Source: Papaver somniferum
Lineage: Eukaryota > Streptophyta > Magnoliopsida > Ranunculales > Papaveraceae
Assembly: GCF_003573695.1 (NCBI RefSeq)
Contig: NC_039361.1
Span: forward strand, 87,500,149-87,564,148
DNA: 64,000 bases
Direction of reading: 5' to 3'
Part shown: piece after piece, positions 34,380-45,916 of the stretch
Layout: each line of letters starts with the position of its first letter
Position numbering within the stretch: position 1 is the stretch's first letter
The notes under the pieces: generated by a model
Told to the model about the DNA's origin: nothing
Seen by the model: the letters and a program-made list of their open reading frames with translations, nothing else
The model's database searches: none
Translations under genes and position numbers: made by a program

Positions 34380-34700
34380 GGGGTTTTGCTCAAACGAAGG
34401 AGTTTCATGAGATGAAGGAAATAATAATATGAGAAAATAAGGAATTGTAAGGTGTGGGACCGGTCACGGCTAGGTGGCCCGGTCCCATGACACCTTTCCC
34501 TATTTTTTTCTATTTTTCATCGTTTGAAGGAAAATATGGAGAAACTAAGAGTTTTTCTTAAACGAGGGAGTTTGCTCAAATGAAGGAGTCTTCATGGGAT
34601 GAGGAAAATAATATAAAATAATGGAAAGAGGTGTAGGACCGGCCATGACGGCATGACCGGCTGGCCGGTGGGCCCGGTCCCCTTAGGCGCCTCTTTATTA
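34380..34700. repeat. GC-stem hairpin units in LTR-B1
   Basis: Two ~180-bp units each hold GGGACCGG or GGACCGGCC, followed 15-35 bases later by CCCGGTCCC (34456-34486 and 34638-34681). They are separated by A-rich GAAGGA..AATAATA..AAATAA DNA. More copies are in LTR-B2 (42120-43640). Confidence 0.75.
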
Positions 34701-35604
34701 TTTTATTGATATTATTTTTTCTCCCTATTTTGCACCGTTTTCCTCGTTTGTCCATATTTTTGAATGATCGTTCGTGCGTTCGGGTGCTTGTCTGTGCATT
34801 ATTCCTAAGTACACTCGCACCATTTCCTCGGGGCTTACTCGGTGGTGGCCCAGATGCCCGATCGGTGAATATTAATTGCTAATTCATGAAATTCAGCTGA
34901 GAATGATTCATGAAAGGGAGTAATAAAATCATTTGACTATTTATTACTAATTCAGCTGAGAATGATTAATGAAATGGAGTAATAAAATGAGTTGAGTACC
35001 TATTACTAATCCACGGAATCCAGCTGAGGATCAGCATAAAACAGAGTAAGGAGATGGATGGATTATCTCTTAGGAATTCAGTCGATGAATGACACGCTAG
35101 AATTAACCTATTTGCAGAATTGAGATATGAGATAATTGAAGCATCATACTCGTTCTGAGGGGGGTGTATAGTCAGGGAACAACGAATAGTGTGACGTCCT
35201 GAAGGAGTTAGGATCTATACTAGCATACAATATGTCTAGGAGCTGCCCAATCATTAAGAGATTCGATACACGGTCTCTCTAAGTAGTCATGGAACAACGA
35301 GCAGTGTGACGTCCTGAAAGCATTAGGCTCTATGATAGCATGCAAGATGTCTAGGATCCGCCCAATCATTTTGATTCTATATAGAGGTGACGATGAAATG
35401 TGTGAAGCATCGAAAGCTCAGCTGAGAGGACCTTCGAGAAACGTATTCATCAAGCTTAGAGAGGAACGTTCGCTCACTTAGAGATCGTGAAATGGTTCAC
35501 AAATCATAAAATATGAATTGTCACATACATTCCTGAACCAGGGCCAGAAACATGCAGTATCATGATTTTACGATTTTTCCCTTCCCGAAAATCCACCATC
35601 AATA

Positions 35605-36222
35605 TTAAGTCCCCTGCTTAGTGAGGGACAGTCATGTTCCGCGGTAAGCACTGGATGGTGATTTTCCAGTAGACGAGATAAGTAGTTGAACTTATTCGTA
35701 CAAAGGCATTTCTAGAATCCCCGATTTGCTTCAATGATGTCATGTACAAGCAAATGCCTGGACAAGGACTATGGCAGTATATGATAGAGTGTTATATAGT
35801 GAGCATGGAGAGATGAAGCACTACTGATTTGGACGATCAGACGTCCAGTTTTGGTTGGTTTAGCATTTACGGGCCCGGGCCCAAAAAGGAAATCCTTGTT
35901 TTAGGAATGGGTGTTCATTTGTTCGTTAGTTTAAAAAACAAACAATAATCCCTAGCATAAGAGAGATTTTTTTTAATAGACCTGCGTCTAATGATAAAAA
36001 TATTGTCTATGAATTTTCACGAAAACTAAAATTTTATTTTTTAAATATGTGAGATTTCACAAAATGGAATAAACTCTCGTTTCAAAGGTGGATGCTCATA
36101 CGAGAGAAAAAGTTTTTTTTTTAAGATGGACGTCTGCCCAGTAACAGAAAATAACCCTGTTTTTTTTTTTAATATGTGTGATTTGACAAAAGTTTTGCTC
36201 TGGGAACGAACGTACGTTCGTT
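35605..36222 (-). other. LTR-B element 3' internal region, noncoding
   Basis: Homologous to 44445-45260: TTAAGTCC(C/G)CTGCTTAGTG, GAGGGACAGTCATGTTCC, ACGGG(C/T)C.GGGCCCAAAAA and TTCGTTAGTTTAA. No coding frame. T-runs at 36112-36170 mark the end of homology. Confidence 0.5.
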
Positions 36223-36480
36223 TTAAGAAACGAGTAATGATGAACTTATGTTTACTTTGAAAGTGATGTAGCCATAAGTATTGCCGAGTGTTCCTTCAAG
36301 GTCCTTGATTGAGATAGGATCATGAGTAACTTCTTGTAGAGTGATATCTGCGGCTATGAGGGTTTTCAATGGAATAATATTGATAGCGGTGCCAGCATCG
36401 ATCAACGTTCTCCCAAATTCATTTCCTTTGAGATTGACTGTGGTATGCAGTCCCCGAAAGTTCATCTCTTTGTCTATGGC
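36223..36480 (-). pseudogene. Retropepsin (protease) relic of a Tat-like element
   Basis: The minus strand reads FRGLHTTVNLKGNEF..RTLIDAGTAINIIPLKTL, then DLEGTLGNTYGYITFKVNI. The LIDAG motif is the aspartic protease active site (normally DTG or DSG; here the middle residue is Ala). The NIIPLKTL segment is the usual continuation. The second half (ILGRPWLH block) is missing. The region to 36777 has no clear frame. Confidence 0.7.
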
Positions 36481-36777
36481 TGGAGGCTCAGGAAGTATTT
36501 CCCGAATGGACTTCTAGAAACGATGTGATTCAGTGCTGTGAACATTTCTCTCCTTTGTGACATAGACAGATAGAGCAATTCACATATATGTTCGACCAAG
36601 GGTTAAACTGCTTCGTCGAAAGGTCACTCGGAGAGATTGATGTCCTGATTGGGAGAGGGTCCATGTGCACTCCTTCAGTCCCCAGTTGAAGCTATTCTGG
36701 ATCAACCTTCTCTTTGAAGATGTGCTTCAATATTGCAGACACTTGTTGGATGATTGATGAACCTATGAAGGTGACAG

Positions 36778-39154
36778 TGTTAGAGCACTGCTCGGTCGAA
36801 CTCGCAAGCGTTTCTATCTCAAGTTTTTTTGTCAAGTTTAGTTGCCAAAACTATAATTCTTGATTTCTAGTATACGTATAGCTAAGTCTCGGACTAGGAT
36901 AGAAAGTGTAGTTGATCTCTAGACTCTACGGCATTCATCATGCAAAGACGAAGAACTACTCAAGGAACTGGTGGATCTTCATCGACAAAAAGGTATGTGG
37001 AGACTTGAACTTATCTATCACTCGAAAGTCTATCTACTCTATCTCCTATCTTAAGACAAAAGTCGTATTGCTACATAGACTTCGATTATACACATTTGCT
37101 ATTTCGAGCCGAGTTTATCTCACTTATCTATTTCTTGAAATATGTGTTGGTAAGATTTCGCTTTGGCCAAGTTCATCTTTACTCGTGACGAAAGTCATGA
37201 TGGTTATTTCAATCTCTTGAAAATCGCTTTGATGAAAAATAGTTTGTGAATTACCACTATATAACATCCTCTAAGAATGTTTCAATGATTGTAATGAGAG
37301 TTTAGAATATTTAACCATGTTTGGATATAAACATTGTATGTGTGTTCATACTTGTGTAAGTCCAAAATACTTGAACCAAAGTATGGGTACTTTGCTTGTT
37401 CAGGATGACCGGAGCTACGTCCACGTACCCGCACGCGTACCGTCTGAAGTTCACATCCCGTGAATTTCTTCTGGAGTTTGTAAACTGAATACAAGCTTAG
37501 TCCAGGTATTTAAGTATGCGTACCGATATACGTACTTAAGTGGGTTATTTTCTAAAAACAGTTTAATTCGTGAACTAAGACATCTTTAAATTAAGGAATG
37601 AAATCTTTGCAAACCGTGGTTATAATGTTCATGAATCGATTCGAGTGAATCAAAACTTTTTTTGCTTCAATTGTGTCTTGTATACTTCTATGAGATCTAA
37701 GCAATTGAACAACTATCTAACTAGTTCTTTTGAGTCATTTGAACTAGTTATGGTGAAGATGAATAAGGTTGATATGAAAGTGCTCATATGGCTAACCATT
37801 GGTTAAATACTGTTGACACCAACGACTTGTACACGTTTAGGTACGGTTACTCAAACCTAAATGATGTTACATTTCATGTGTGTATAACAAGCTAAGTTCG
37901 ATCTAACGGTTGAAAGATATTAGCTTGAATCTAATCAGGTTTTCATCTAATGGTGAATATTGAATGCTTTGTTACCAAGATAGCGTTGACTGCAAACCCT
38001 GATTTGGAGACTATATAAAGGAGAACTCTAGCAACTTGAAACCTAATCCCCACACCTCATGTGTGATACTAGTTATGTAAGCTAGAGTCGATTCTCCGTT
38101 AACCTTAGGTTTCTATCTAGACCCTTTAAGTTAACGACTTGAAGACTTCATTGGGATTTTAAAGCCAGACCCAACTATTTTCTCTCTAGTTGCATGATCT
38201 GATCTTACTGTTTCTATCGTATTGAGTACAATTCTAAAATTGGCTCGAGATTAATTTCTCTGATAGGCAAGATAGAAAAGTAGTCACAAACATCTTCATC
38301 TCATCGTTTGTGACTCCAAAATATCTTGTTTCACTAGTCGATTAAGATTATTGTGAGGTGATTGATATTTCTAGGCTGTTCTTCGGAAATAGAAGTCTGA
38401 TATATCAATTGGTTCATGTTCACCTTGATTTATCAAAAGACGGAACAAAACTCGTAGGTATTTCTGTGAGAGACATATTTATCTATTCATGTAGACTTTT
38501 ATGTGTGATACAGATTTGTTTATTAAAGTCTTCGACTTTGGTTCGTAGCAACTCTTAGTTGTGGGTGAGATCAGCTAAGGGAATCAAATGCTTAGTATCC
38601 TGCTGGGATCAGAGACGTAAGGATCGAAACTATACCTTGGATCAGTGTGAGATTGATTGAGTTCAAATACAGTCCAGACCGAAGTTAGTTTGTAGTAGGA
38701 TAGTATCCGTAGTGGCTTAATACAGTGTGTGTTCAATCTGGACTAGGTCCCGGAGTTTTTCTGCATTTGCGGTTTCCTTGTTAACAAAAATTCTGGTGTA
38801 TGTGTTATTTCTTTTCCGCATTATATTTTGTTATATAATTGAAATATCACAGGTTGTGCGTTGTATCGATCAATTGGTAAATCCAAAATTTGGTTGTTGA
38901 TTGAAATTGATTGATCCTTGAACATTGGTCTTTGGTACCATTCAAGTTATTTCTCTTGTATTCAATCAGCTCGCAGATTTCTATTTGCTTGAGTTGGGAT
39001 TGAATCAAGAAATTGACATATAACTCTTTGATATACTTTTTATTAATATTGAGTATGATTGTCTAGTTGATTCTCTTAAAAGTATATTGGAGTTAGTCCA
39101 TACATATTTCTAAGCGAAATATTAGGTGAGGTTGTTGTACCCCCCACTTTTTCA
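36778..39154 (+). repeat. LTR-A1 (2377 bp)
   Basis: TGTTAGAGCACTGC...CCACTTTTTCA with the PBS two bases beyond the end. TATA at 38012-38020. Carries degenerate copies of the TACGTAC palindromes (37410-37440, 37508-37540). Homologous to 49552-54253 and, inverted, to 51215-53629 and 9191-11375. Confidence 0.85.
38012..38020 (+). promoter_or_regulatory. LTR-A1 TATA box
   Basis: GAGACTATATAAAGGAGAAC; the same in LTR-A2 at 50708-50716. Gives about 1.2 kb U3 and about 1.1 kb R-U5. Confidence 0.6.
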
Positions 39155-39156
39155 AT

Positions 39157-39168
39157 TGGTATCAGAGC
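39157..39168 (+). other. tRNA-Met primer binding site (A1)
   Basis: Perfect TGGTATCAGAGC two bases after the LTR end TTTTTCA. Confidence 0.85.
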
Positions 39169-39260
39169 AAGCAAACACGTTTAAAGACCTCATAAGTCTG
39201 TGTGTGTAGCAATCTGACTCTGTGGACGGAATATTATCTCTTGCATTTGCGCACGCCAAA

Positions 39261-40460
39261 ATGTCTTCCAAAGCTTTCAATTATGCCAAATGTCTTGGGA
39301 TTTCCTCAAAGGATAACTCCTTAGATGATTCTTCTGAATCCCGAGGTAGAAAGGATGTTTTGTTAAATTTTGATACATTTCCTCAAATGAGACTTTCGAC
39401 ACTCTGTCAAAATCTGAAATGGATCTCACCAGAATCTCAAAAAAATCTACTGTGGCTATTGATTTTCATAATCATGCTCCGCTCATAGATAAATTTGAAA
39501 AGTCTCTTGGTCGAGAATGAGAACCCTATAGTATCATTGAATCCTTCTCCAACCAAATATCGAAAAACTTATTCAAGAAACTAACCTTAAGCATGAAAAG
39601 ATTAATGTTCTTGAGAATATTGTTAAAGACGACTCAATTAGAGAAAAACGTTTGATCGAGACGCATTCATCTGATCTTAAGACTTCGTGTTGAAAAATAG
39701 AAGCTTGGTGCGTCTCTTATTCTAGCCAAGAACAGTGCAAATCCTTGAAAAAGGAAAACTGTGTTTTAATGAGAAATTCTTCTGTACCGATGATCAATTC
39801 TCAAACAGAATTACAGTACATGAAGAGATGTTCTCCAAAGGAAGTTTCTGCTAAGAAGTGTTTACATAACTTGCAATCTTCTAACATGGCTATGAATTTA
39901 AACAGGTTTCTGTTAATGTTTCTTCTCCACGAACTTGTTCCTTCTGTGGGAAAAAGAATCACTATGTTCATCATTGTTTTGCTAGAAAGAAATAGATTTC
40001 TGATCTTCAAAATCCACTTCTTTTCACTGTCGACAAAGTAAACTCTCTAATGACCACTACAATGGATTTCATCCTTGCAGAAAAACATGATTCTCATTAA
40101 ATAGATTTCAATGGTCGCTCATCTCGAAATCCCTACAGGAATCGTGTTCCTTCGAATGGTGCAAATTCTTACACCACAAAAATGCACATTCCCAGTATCT
40201 ATGAAAATAAGTCAGGTAAATCTAAGTCTAGATGGTGGAAACATGTCTCTTGTAATCCTCTAGAACCAATTTCTAGAGGTCCTAGACTTAATCCTCAGAA
40301 AAATATTTCTGATGGATCAACTGACAAGGTTATGTTGAATTCTTATGAAATAAAAAATAACCGAAAGAAGGTAAGGAATACCAGGTTCAAACCTTCAGAT
40401 AGAATTTACATCTCGTTTCTTGAAACTCGTAGTGGGATTACATCTCACTTGACTTCCTAA
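39261..40460 (+). pseudogene. Family A gag remnant, copy 1
   Basis: ATG at 39261 begins SSKAFNYAKCLGISSKDNSL. Frameshifts and stops then break a Glu/Lys-rich coiled-coil region (FEKSLGRE...) and a second part containing CSFCGKKNHYVHHC, a complete CX2CX4HX4C zinc knuckle (about 39935-39977, in a broken frame). The tail 40182-40460 is basic. The copia gag N-terminal domain seen at 9127-8400 is absent; only the coiled coil and knuckle half are kept. The copy at 54360 is better preserved. Confidence 0.6.
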
Positions 40461-40627
40461 TCTTAGGCATCTCTATTCTGTATCTAACTTGAGAGATGCA
40501 AGAATGACTTTAGGGAGATACTCAAGTCTACTGTAGTTTTTCCATTTGTATTATGTTTGACTATGCTGTTTTATTTTGATGAGAAAGTAGAGTCACTTGA
40601 CTCCTTGTTTCTATGTATCTCACTCTT
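40461..40627 (+). other. Noncoding internal DNA and insertion site of LTR-B2
   Basis: No gene. Identical in layout to 55561-55727. Bases 40623-40627 are CTCTT, the left copy of the LTR-B2 target site duplication. Confidence 0.6.
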
Positions 40628-42426
40628 TGTATATGGGGCAAAACGAGTTGCTGGTTTTTATGGAATTGAGGAGACAATCGTGCGGAGGAAACTCCTTGAA
40701 CAGAGCGAACTGTCTAACCTCACACAGATGCACTGCAAAAAGGGATTGCATTGAATTCGAGAGATCAATCTGTCATACTCCGGCCTAAACCAAGACAATG
40801 GCCTTTCCAGAGTCAATTCCGTCACAAGAGAGGATGGGTCGATCTGTATGAGGGAAGCTGAGAAATGTGTGAGATCAATGGTGATCGAAATTATAGGTTT
40901 GTTGTGTATTCTGCGTGAAGAAATAAGATAAGTTCTGATTGATTGAATTTGCTCTGTTGAGAGTAATTGTTCAGACGCTGAGTTTTTGTTCTCTTGTTGT
41001 CTGTTTGACGAAAGATTGTCTGTTGTTTCCATCATGATTCAGAGACTTATTTATATTGCAAGAATTGTAGACACCTTGATCCCATGAAGTGTGACAGTTG
41101 CTGGAGTCAAAGAGTGGGGAAGTGGAAATCGTGTTAAAACCAGTTTCTCATCGTGCAGAGACTTGGCTGATTTTCTAGCCACTACTTTGCTAACTCCTCT
41201 AACTGCTTGCACAACTTGCTCACATTCTCATCGTGTGTATGAACACATGTGTCGTAGACCGCCAGACTAAAACCCTAGTTAATATCCCCCCATGTGACAC
41301 GATTGATGTCTCATGATTTTAATTAGTCAGTTGTTGACTTGATGACACGATAAGTCTTTGTATTGCTGAGTCGAACAAATGTTCTAGGACTCAATAATTG
41401 AACATGTATGTTGAAACAAAAGTATCATTTCCGAATAAATGTTGATAGTTAAGGTGAACAAATATTGTTTATTTGATGAATTATTGAATATTTATAGTTG
41501 AACCAATATTTCTTAGTCTGAGCAAATATTGCTCGTTTGATGAATTATTGGTAGCAGAACCAAATAAATATTAATTTAAAATACTCGCAGAACCGAGTAT
41601 GATAATTAAAGTGTTGATTACGGGATCAACATAAAATTATTAGTGTTTGAATCTGGAACTATGAACCTTGGATTCGAAACCCTAATTTTGATCAACTGAT
41701 AATTTATTGAAAATCAACCACGGAGTGAAGGAGGGACCGGCTACATGGGATGATGGGTCGACCATGTAGCACCCAGGTGCTCGAGTGAGAAAATACCAAA
41801 GTCTCTTGAAGACCAGATGGTGAAAAGATGATTAAATGCTGGTTTAATCATTTTTGTAAAATAATGCTCGTCTGAGCGTTAGGCAATAAAACCTAATTAT
41901 GAAGAGATGAGGGACCGACCAAGGGGTCATGGAACCGGCCCTGGTTGGTCATGGGACCTACTGACGATCGTTTTATGAATTCCAAGTTGTTTGGAAAAGT
42001 TTACAGATTCTTGCAAGCCAAAGGGACAACCCTGGTCGGTCAAGGTAATACGCCCATGTCACCAAAGTGTTCGTGTCTCAGTCCTGAGAATTTTGATATT
42101 TTCTGATGCGCGTTTGAGCAACATTTGAGAAAATATGAAGAAATCAAGGTTTTGCTCAAACTGAGGAACTTCATAAGATGAAGGAAATAATAATAATAAA
42201 ATAAGGAATCATAAATTGGGGGACCGGCTATGGCTAAGGCATGGCCGACCGGCCAATAAGCCCGGTCCCATGTCACTTTTCCTAATTTTATATTATTTTC
42301 ATGATTTTAAGGAAATATCATGAAATCAAGGAGTTTGTTGAAACTAAGGAGTTTCCTTGAAGTGAAGGAGTTTCCATGAGATGAAGGAAACAATAATAAA
42401 AATAATAATAATAATAACTTAAAAAA

Positions 42427-42647
42427 TTAGGTGAATTGAGTGATGACATTACAGTCCTTCTAAAAAGATTGAAGAATTGTATGGCGAATCATGATGTCAA
42501 TAATAACTTAGGTAGTTTTCTTTTCCGCGGATTAGGCATCATTATCCAAAAAGGAATCGGGGAGCAACTTGTTGCGCGTCTCCCTGCCAAATCATTGTAA
42601 ATTTCCGTATATTTCCTCTTTTAATAAAAGCCTTCATGGCCCCTCTC

Positions 42648-42702
<55 letters not shown>
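42427..42702 (+). mobile_element. 5'-truncated retroposon with (TAA)n tail, copy 1
   Basis: An open frame to the TAA stop at 42598-42600 encodes LGELSDDITVLLKRLKNCMA, then GSFLFRGLGIIIQKGIGEQL and VARLPAKSL. Then 47 bases of 3' UTR with AATAAAAGCC and an (ATA/TAA)n tail 42648-42702. The same C-terminal motif set occurs in copy 2. I associate this domain with the C-terminal end of plant non-LTR (RTE-type) elements from memory, not from a search. Confidence 0.6.
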
Positions 42703-43160
42703 GTGATACTAGCTCCGATGGAAACAGGACTTTGCTTCCAGCTGATTTATTAGTGTACAATTGGGAGAATTGGAGAGATACTTGCATGGATGTTACAGGG
42801 GTGTCCCCATTTACAAGTGATATCCGCGCTCTTGTTCCCGGCCAGGCTATTGCCAAAGATGTTCTCCGCAAGCGCAAAAAATACTTAGCTATATGCGAAT
42901 CTCATGGATATGGCTTTGGTGTTCTAGCTTTCACTACATTGAGAGAGTTAGGTGAAGATACTGTGGTTTTCCTAAAACGTCTCAAGAATTGTCTTGCAAA
43001 AAATGATGCAGATTGTAACTCTGGACGATTTTTATTTCATAGAATAGGAGTGGCAATCCAAAAAGGTGTTGACGCCCAGCTCGTCGCTCGGTTGCCTTCT
43101 ACCTCCGTGTAATGAACATATTTTCTTTTTGCTAATAAAATGCCCTAAGTGGCTCCTTTC

Positions 43161-43197
<37 letters not shown>
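42703..43197 (+). mobile_element. 5'-truncated retroposon with (TAA)n tail, copy 2
   Basis: Begins directly after the tail of copy 1. An open frame to TAA 43110-43112 (about 136 codons) reads RDTCMDVTGVSPFTSDIRAL, AKDVLRKRKKYLAICESHGY, FTTLRELGEDTVVFLKRLKN and AIQKGVDAQLVARLPSTSV. A short 3' UTR GTGGCTCCTTTC precedes the tail 43161-43197. The frame is intact from the truncation point, so it is recent relative to its host LTR. It differs at many residues from copy 1, so the two are independent insertions, not a duplication. Confidence 0.65.
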
Positions 43198-44444
43198 GGG
43201 GAGTGTGGGACCGACCATGGCTAGGGCATGGTCTGCCGGCTAGTGGCCTGGTCCCCTGAACCTTTCCTAATTTTATATTATTTTCATGATTTGAAGGAAA
43301 ATCATGAAATTAAGGAGTTTCATAAGATGAAGGAAATAATAATAATAAAATAATAAGGAATCATGAGGTGTGGGACCGGCCACAACTAGGGCATAGCCGG
43401 CCGGCTAGTAGACCCGGTCCCATGACATTTTCCTAATTTTATATTATTTACTTGGTGTGAAGGAAACTCCATGGAACTAAGGAGTTTTCTTCAAATGAAG
43501 GGATTTTCATGAGATCAAGGAAAAATAATAAAAATATGATAAAATAAAGAATTAGGCGTGCGACTGGCCATGGCATGAATGGTCGGTCGGTGGGCCCAGT
43601 CCCCTAGCGCCTTAGCTAATATTTTATTATTATTATTTTTCTTCCTATTTTGCATAGGTTCATCGTTCATTCGTATTTGGGAATGCTCGTTCGTGCATTC
43701 AAGTGCTCGTTAGTGCATTATTGTTGAATACACTTGCACTATTTTGGTCGAGGCTTACTCGATAGCGGCTCAGATGCCCGAACGTTGTATATTTATTACT
43801 AACCCATGGAATTCTGCTGGGAAAAGCCATGAATTGAAGTAATGAAATATTATAAAGAACGTAAAATCTTTTCTAGGGATTCATTTAATGAATCTAGTGA
43901 CTAGAAATAATTAATTGATGGCTTTATACTAGCACGTCATCTAGGAACATTAATTATTCGAGAATTGAGCGATATGAGCTAGTTGAAGCGTCATATTTAT
44001 TAAGTATAATCAGGGAAAACGTTGTTACATCCTGAAGACGTTATCACTCTATACTAGCAGGAAAGATGTCTAGGAGCCGTCCAATCATTAAGATTTTATA
44101 AACATGTATTTTATATAGTCAGGGAAAAAGTTGTTACATCCTGAAGACGTTATCGCTCTATACTAGCAGGCAAGCTATCTAGGAGCCGTACAATCGTTCG
44201 ATTCTATATAAAAGTGATTACTAAAATTGCTCAGTATTCATGAGATATGTCGTTGCCTCAGTTGAGAGACTGCATATTCTCGTATGCTCTGAGAGACAAT
44301 ATACTCAGTCAGAGACTCTTGTGGCATGAGTTTTCATGCTTCAATGAGAGATATGAGCCTAAATACTCCTCTGATTGCTGGATCAGGAATATGTAAGATT
44401 ATTGTTTTACGATTTTAGCCTTTGTCGAAAATCCACCATCAACA

Positions 44445-45478
44445 TTAAGTCCGCTGCTTAGTGAGGGACAGTCATGTTCCTCAGTCAGCACTAGATGGTG
44501 ATTTTTCTAGTTACAGACGAAATAAGTAATTGAACTTAGTCGTAAGAAAGAATGTTACCGGATTTTCGATTGCACGAGCGAGCCATGGCTTGAACGAAGA
44601 TCCCAGTGGCACGATAGAGCATCGTCTAACGAGCGTAAATTGGTGTAGCACCACTGATTTGGTGATGGACCTTGGTCGATTTAGGATTCACGGGTCTGGG
44701 CCCAAAAAAAAGCAATCCTTGTGGAATTAGGTTTTGGACGTTCGTTCGTTCGTTAGTTTAAGAGACGAGCAATAATCCCCAACTTAGGAGAGAGAATTTT
44801 TTTGTTATAGACCAGTGTCTAGTGATAAAATTTTGTTTATGAGCTTTAGTGAAAACCAAAATTTTACCTTAAAAGTGTGAGTTTTCATAAAATTGAAATA
44901 AACCCTCGTTTCAAAGACGTACGATCGTACGAGGGAATTTTTTTTAATACGTGAATATTCACGAAAAATATATCATATATATATTTTTTATTTACGTGAG
45001 TTTGCTCACGTTAATTTTTTTTTTTTGAAAATTTTACGTGAGTAATTCACGTTTTATTATTTTGTTAGAATGAAAAATTGATTTTGAGTAATCTTTAAAA
45101 GTAGACAATTATTTGTGATAAAATATTGTCTTGGTGTGAGTTTTTCATAACTCAATAGTGAATGTTCACACAGTGGAAATTATGTTCATGATTTCATGAA
45201 AAATCAGGTTTCGATTTTCGAAAACTAAAGTTTTGCTCATTTTATAGGTTTAAAGAAACGAGCGAGTTTTGAAGTGTTAACTCTTGTATCACAATCACTA
45301 CTGTTAGTGGAGTTGTAAACAGGTAAGAGTTAAGAATTACCATTTTTGTGCGTATTGTTACCATGTGTTTGACTCCACACTTTTTATAACAAATAATGGT
45401 AGTCCCTGATTATAACTGTGTCTTTGTTTCTTCTGGGAAACAATCTATAAACCCCAAACCAAAGATGGCGCTTTTGCA
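44445..45478 (-). other. LTR-B2 3' internal region
   Basis: 44445-45260 is homologous to 35605-36235. After it, on the plus strand, AACAG/GTAAGAG (45321) looks like a 5' splice site of the antisense ORF remnant that follows. T-runs and AT-rich DNA fill 44930-45060. Confidence 0.4.
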
Positions 45479-45916
45479 GATGTTCATGCCGAGGTGAATC
45501 TTCCTGATACGAGGGAGTTTATTCGTGGTACGCCTCTCGATCAGCTGAGGAAGAAGAGAGCCGAAGATCAAAAGCTGGATGTTTATCGACAGAAACAGCG
45601 TCTGATTCAGGGAGCAAGACTGGCGGCTGAGGACGATCCATGATCATTCGTTGATGGCGTAGCTCCTATCCAGATGAAGTCGAACCTTCCTAGGAACCCA
45701 TCAGTTGTAGAGTTGAGCTGTATCCACCTGGTATACAGGTTGAACGTTAGTCAAGATCGATTTCCAGAATGTAAGGAAAATGACTATTTGGATGCAGTCT
45801 ATGATGATCCTAAATTTCATATCGAATAGACTTCTGAGGAAAACTCTGAATATGATAATCTTGAAGAAGATTCTGATCGTGAGGATGATGACGAATCTGA
45901 CGATCAATTACTGTAG
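45479..45916 (+). pseudogene. Antisense-type ORF remnant, acidic C-terminus
   Basis: Follows a good acceptor (CTTTTGCAG, ending 45479). The frame reads DVHAEVNLPDTREFIRGTPL, LRKKRAEDQKLDVYRQKQRL (coiled-coil-like), then LPRNPSVVELSCIHLVYRLN and a strongly acidic end NLEEDSDREDDDESDDQLL before TAG at 45914. In-frame stops at 45641 and 45828. Orientation is opposite to its host element, as for Tat-lineage antisense ORFs. No named domain recognised. Confidence 0.5.

Larger units (their letters stand above)
32296..35604 (-). repeat. LTR-B copy 1 (3.3 kb)
   Basis: Starts TGATGGGGAAAAACGAC, homologous to 40628 and 55728. Ends CCACCATCAATA, corresponding to CCACCATCAACA at 44444 and 47554 (final CA mutated to TA). 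A minus-strand ATATAAATAAG lies near 32693. The R-U5 part (CGAAAGATCAATCTGTAGGA, CGGCATAAACCAAGAAATG) is homologous to families 1 and C. The U3 holds hairpin arrays (33110-33540; 34380-34700). Confidence 0.7.
32296..36777 (-). mobile_element. LTR-B element 1, 3' LTR plus internal remnant
   Basis: Minus-strand element: LTR 32296-35604, then internal sequence to 36777 where the family A LTR interrupts. The internal part contains a retropepsin relic (36223-36480). In an intact Tat-like element RT, RNase H and integrase would lie between the 3' LTR and protease, so a large deletion is implied, or the family was non-autonomous. It inserted into the plus-strand ORF remnant at 32295. Confidence 0.6.
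42120..43640. repeat. GC-stem hairpin units in LTR-B2
   Basis: Units of about 170-185 bp at about 42218, 43203, 43372 and 43562. Each has GGACCGGC or CGACTGGCC, then 20-40 bases on CCCGGTCCC or a close variant (GCCTGGTCCCC, GCCCAGTCCCC). Spacers are GAAGGAAATAATAATAA and TAATTTTATATTATTTTCAT. The retroposons landed in one of the TAA-rich spacers. Confidence 0.75.
40628..44444 (-). repeat. LTR-B copy 2 (3' LTR)
   Basis: Starts TGTATATGGGGCAAAACG, ends CCACCATCAACA. A minus-strand ATATAAATAAG lies near 41050. About 770 bp of the length is later insertion (42427-43197); the rest aligns with 32296-35604. Confidence 0.75.

Noticed and set aside
42636..42702. Poly-Ile start of the ORF beginning at 42636
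   Set aside because: This is translation of the (TAA)n tail of the upstream retroposon, not protein-coding sequence.
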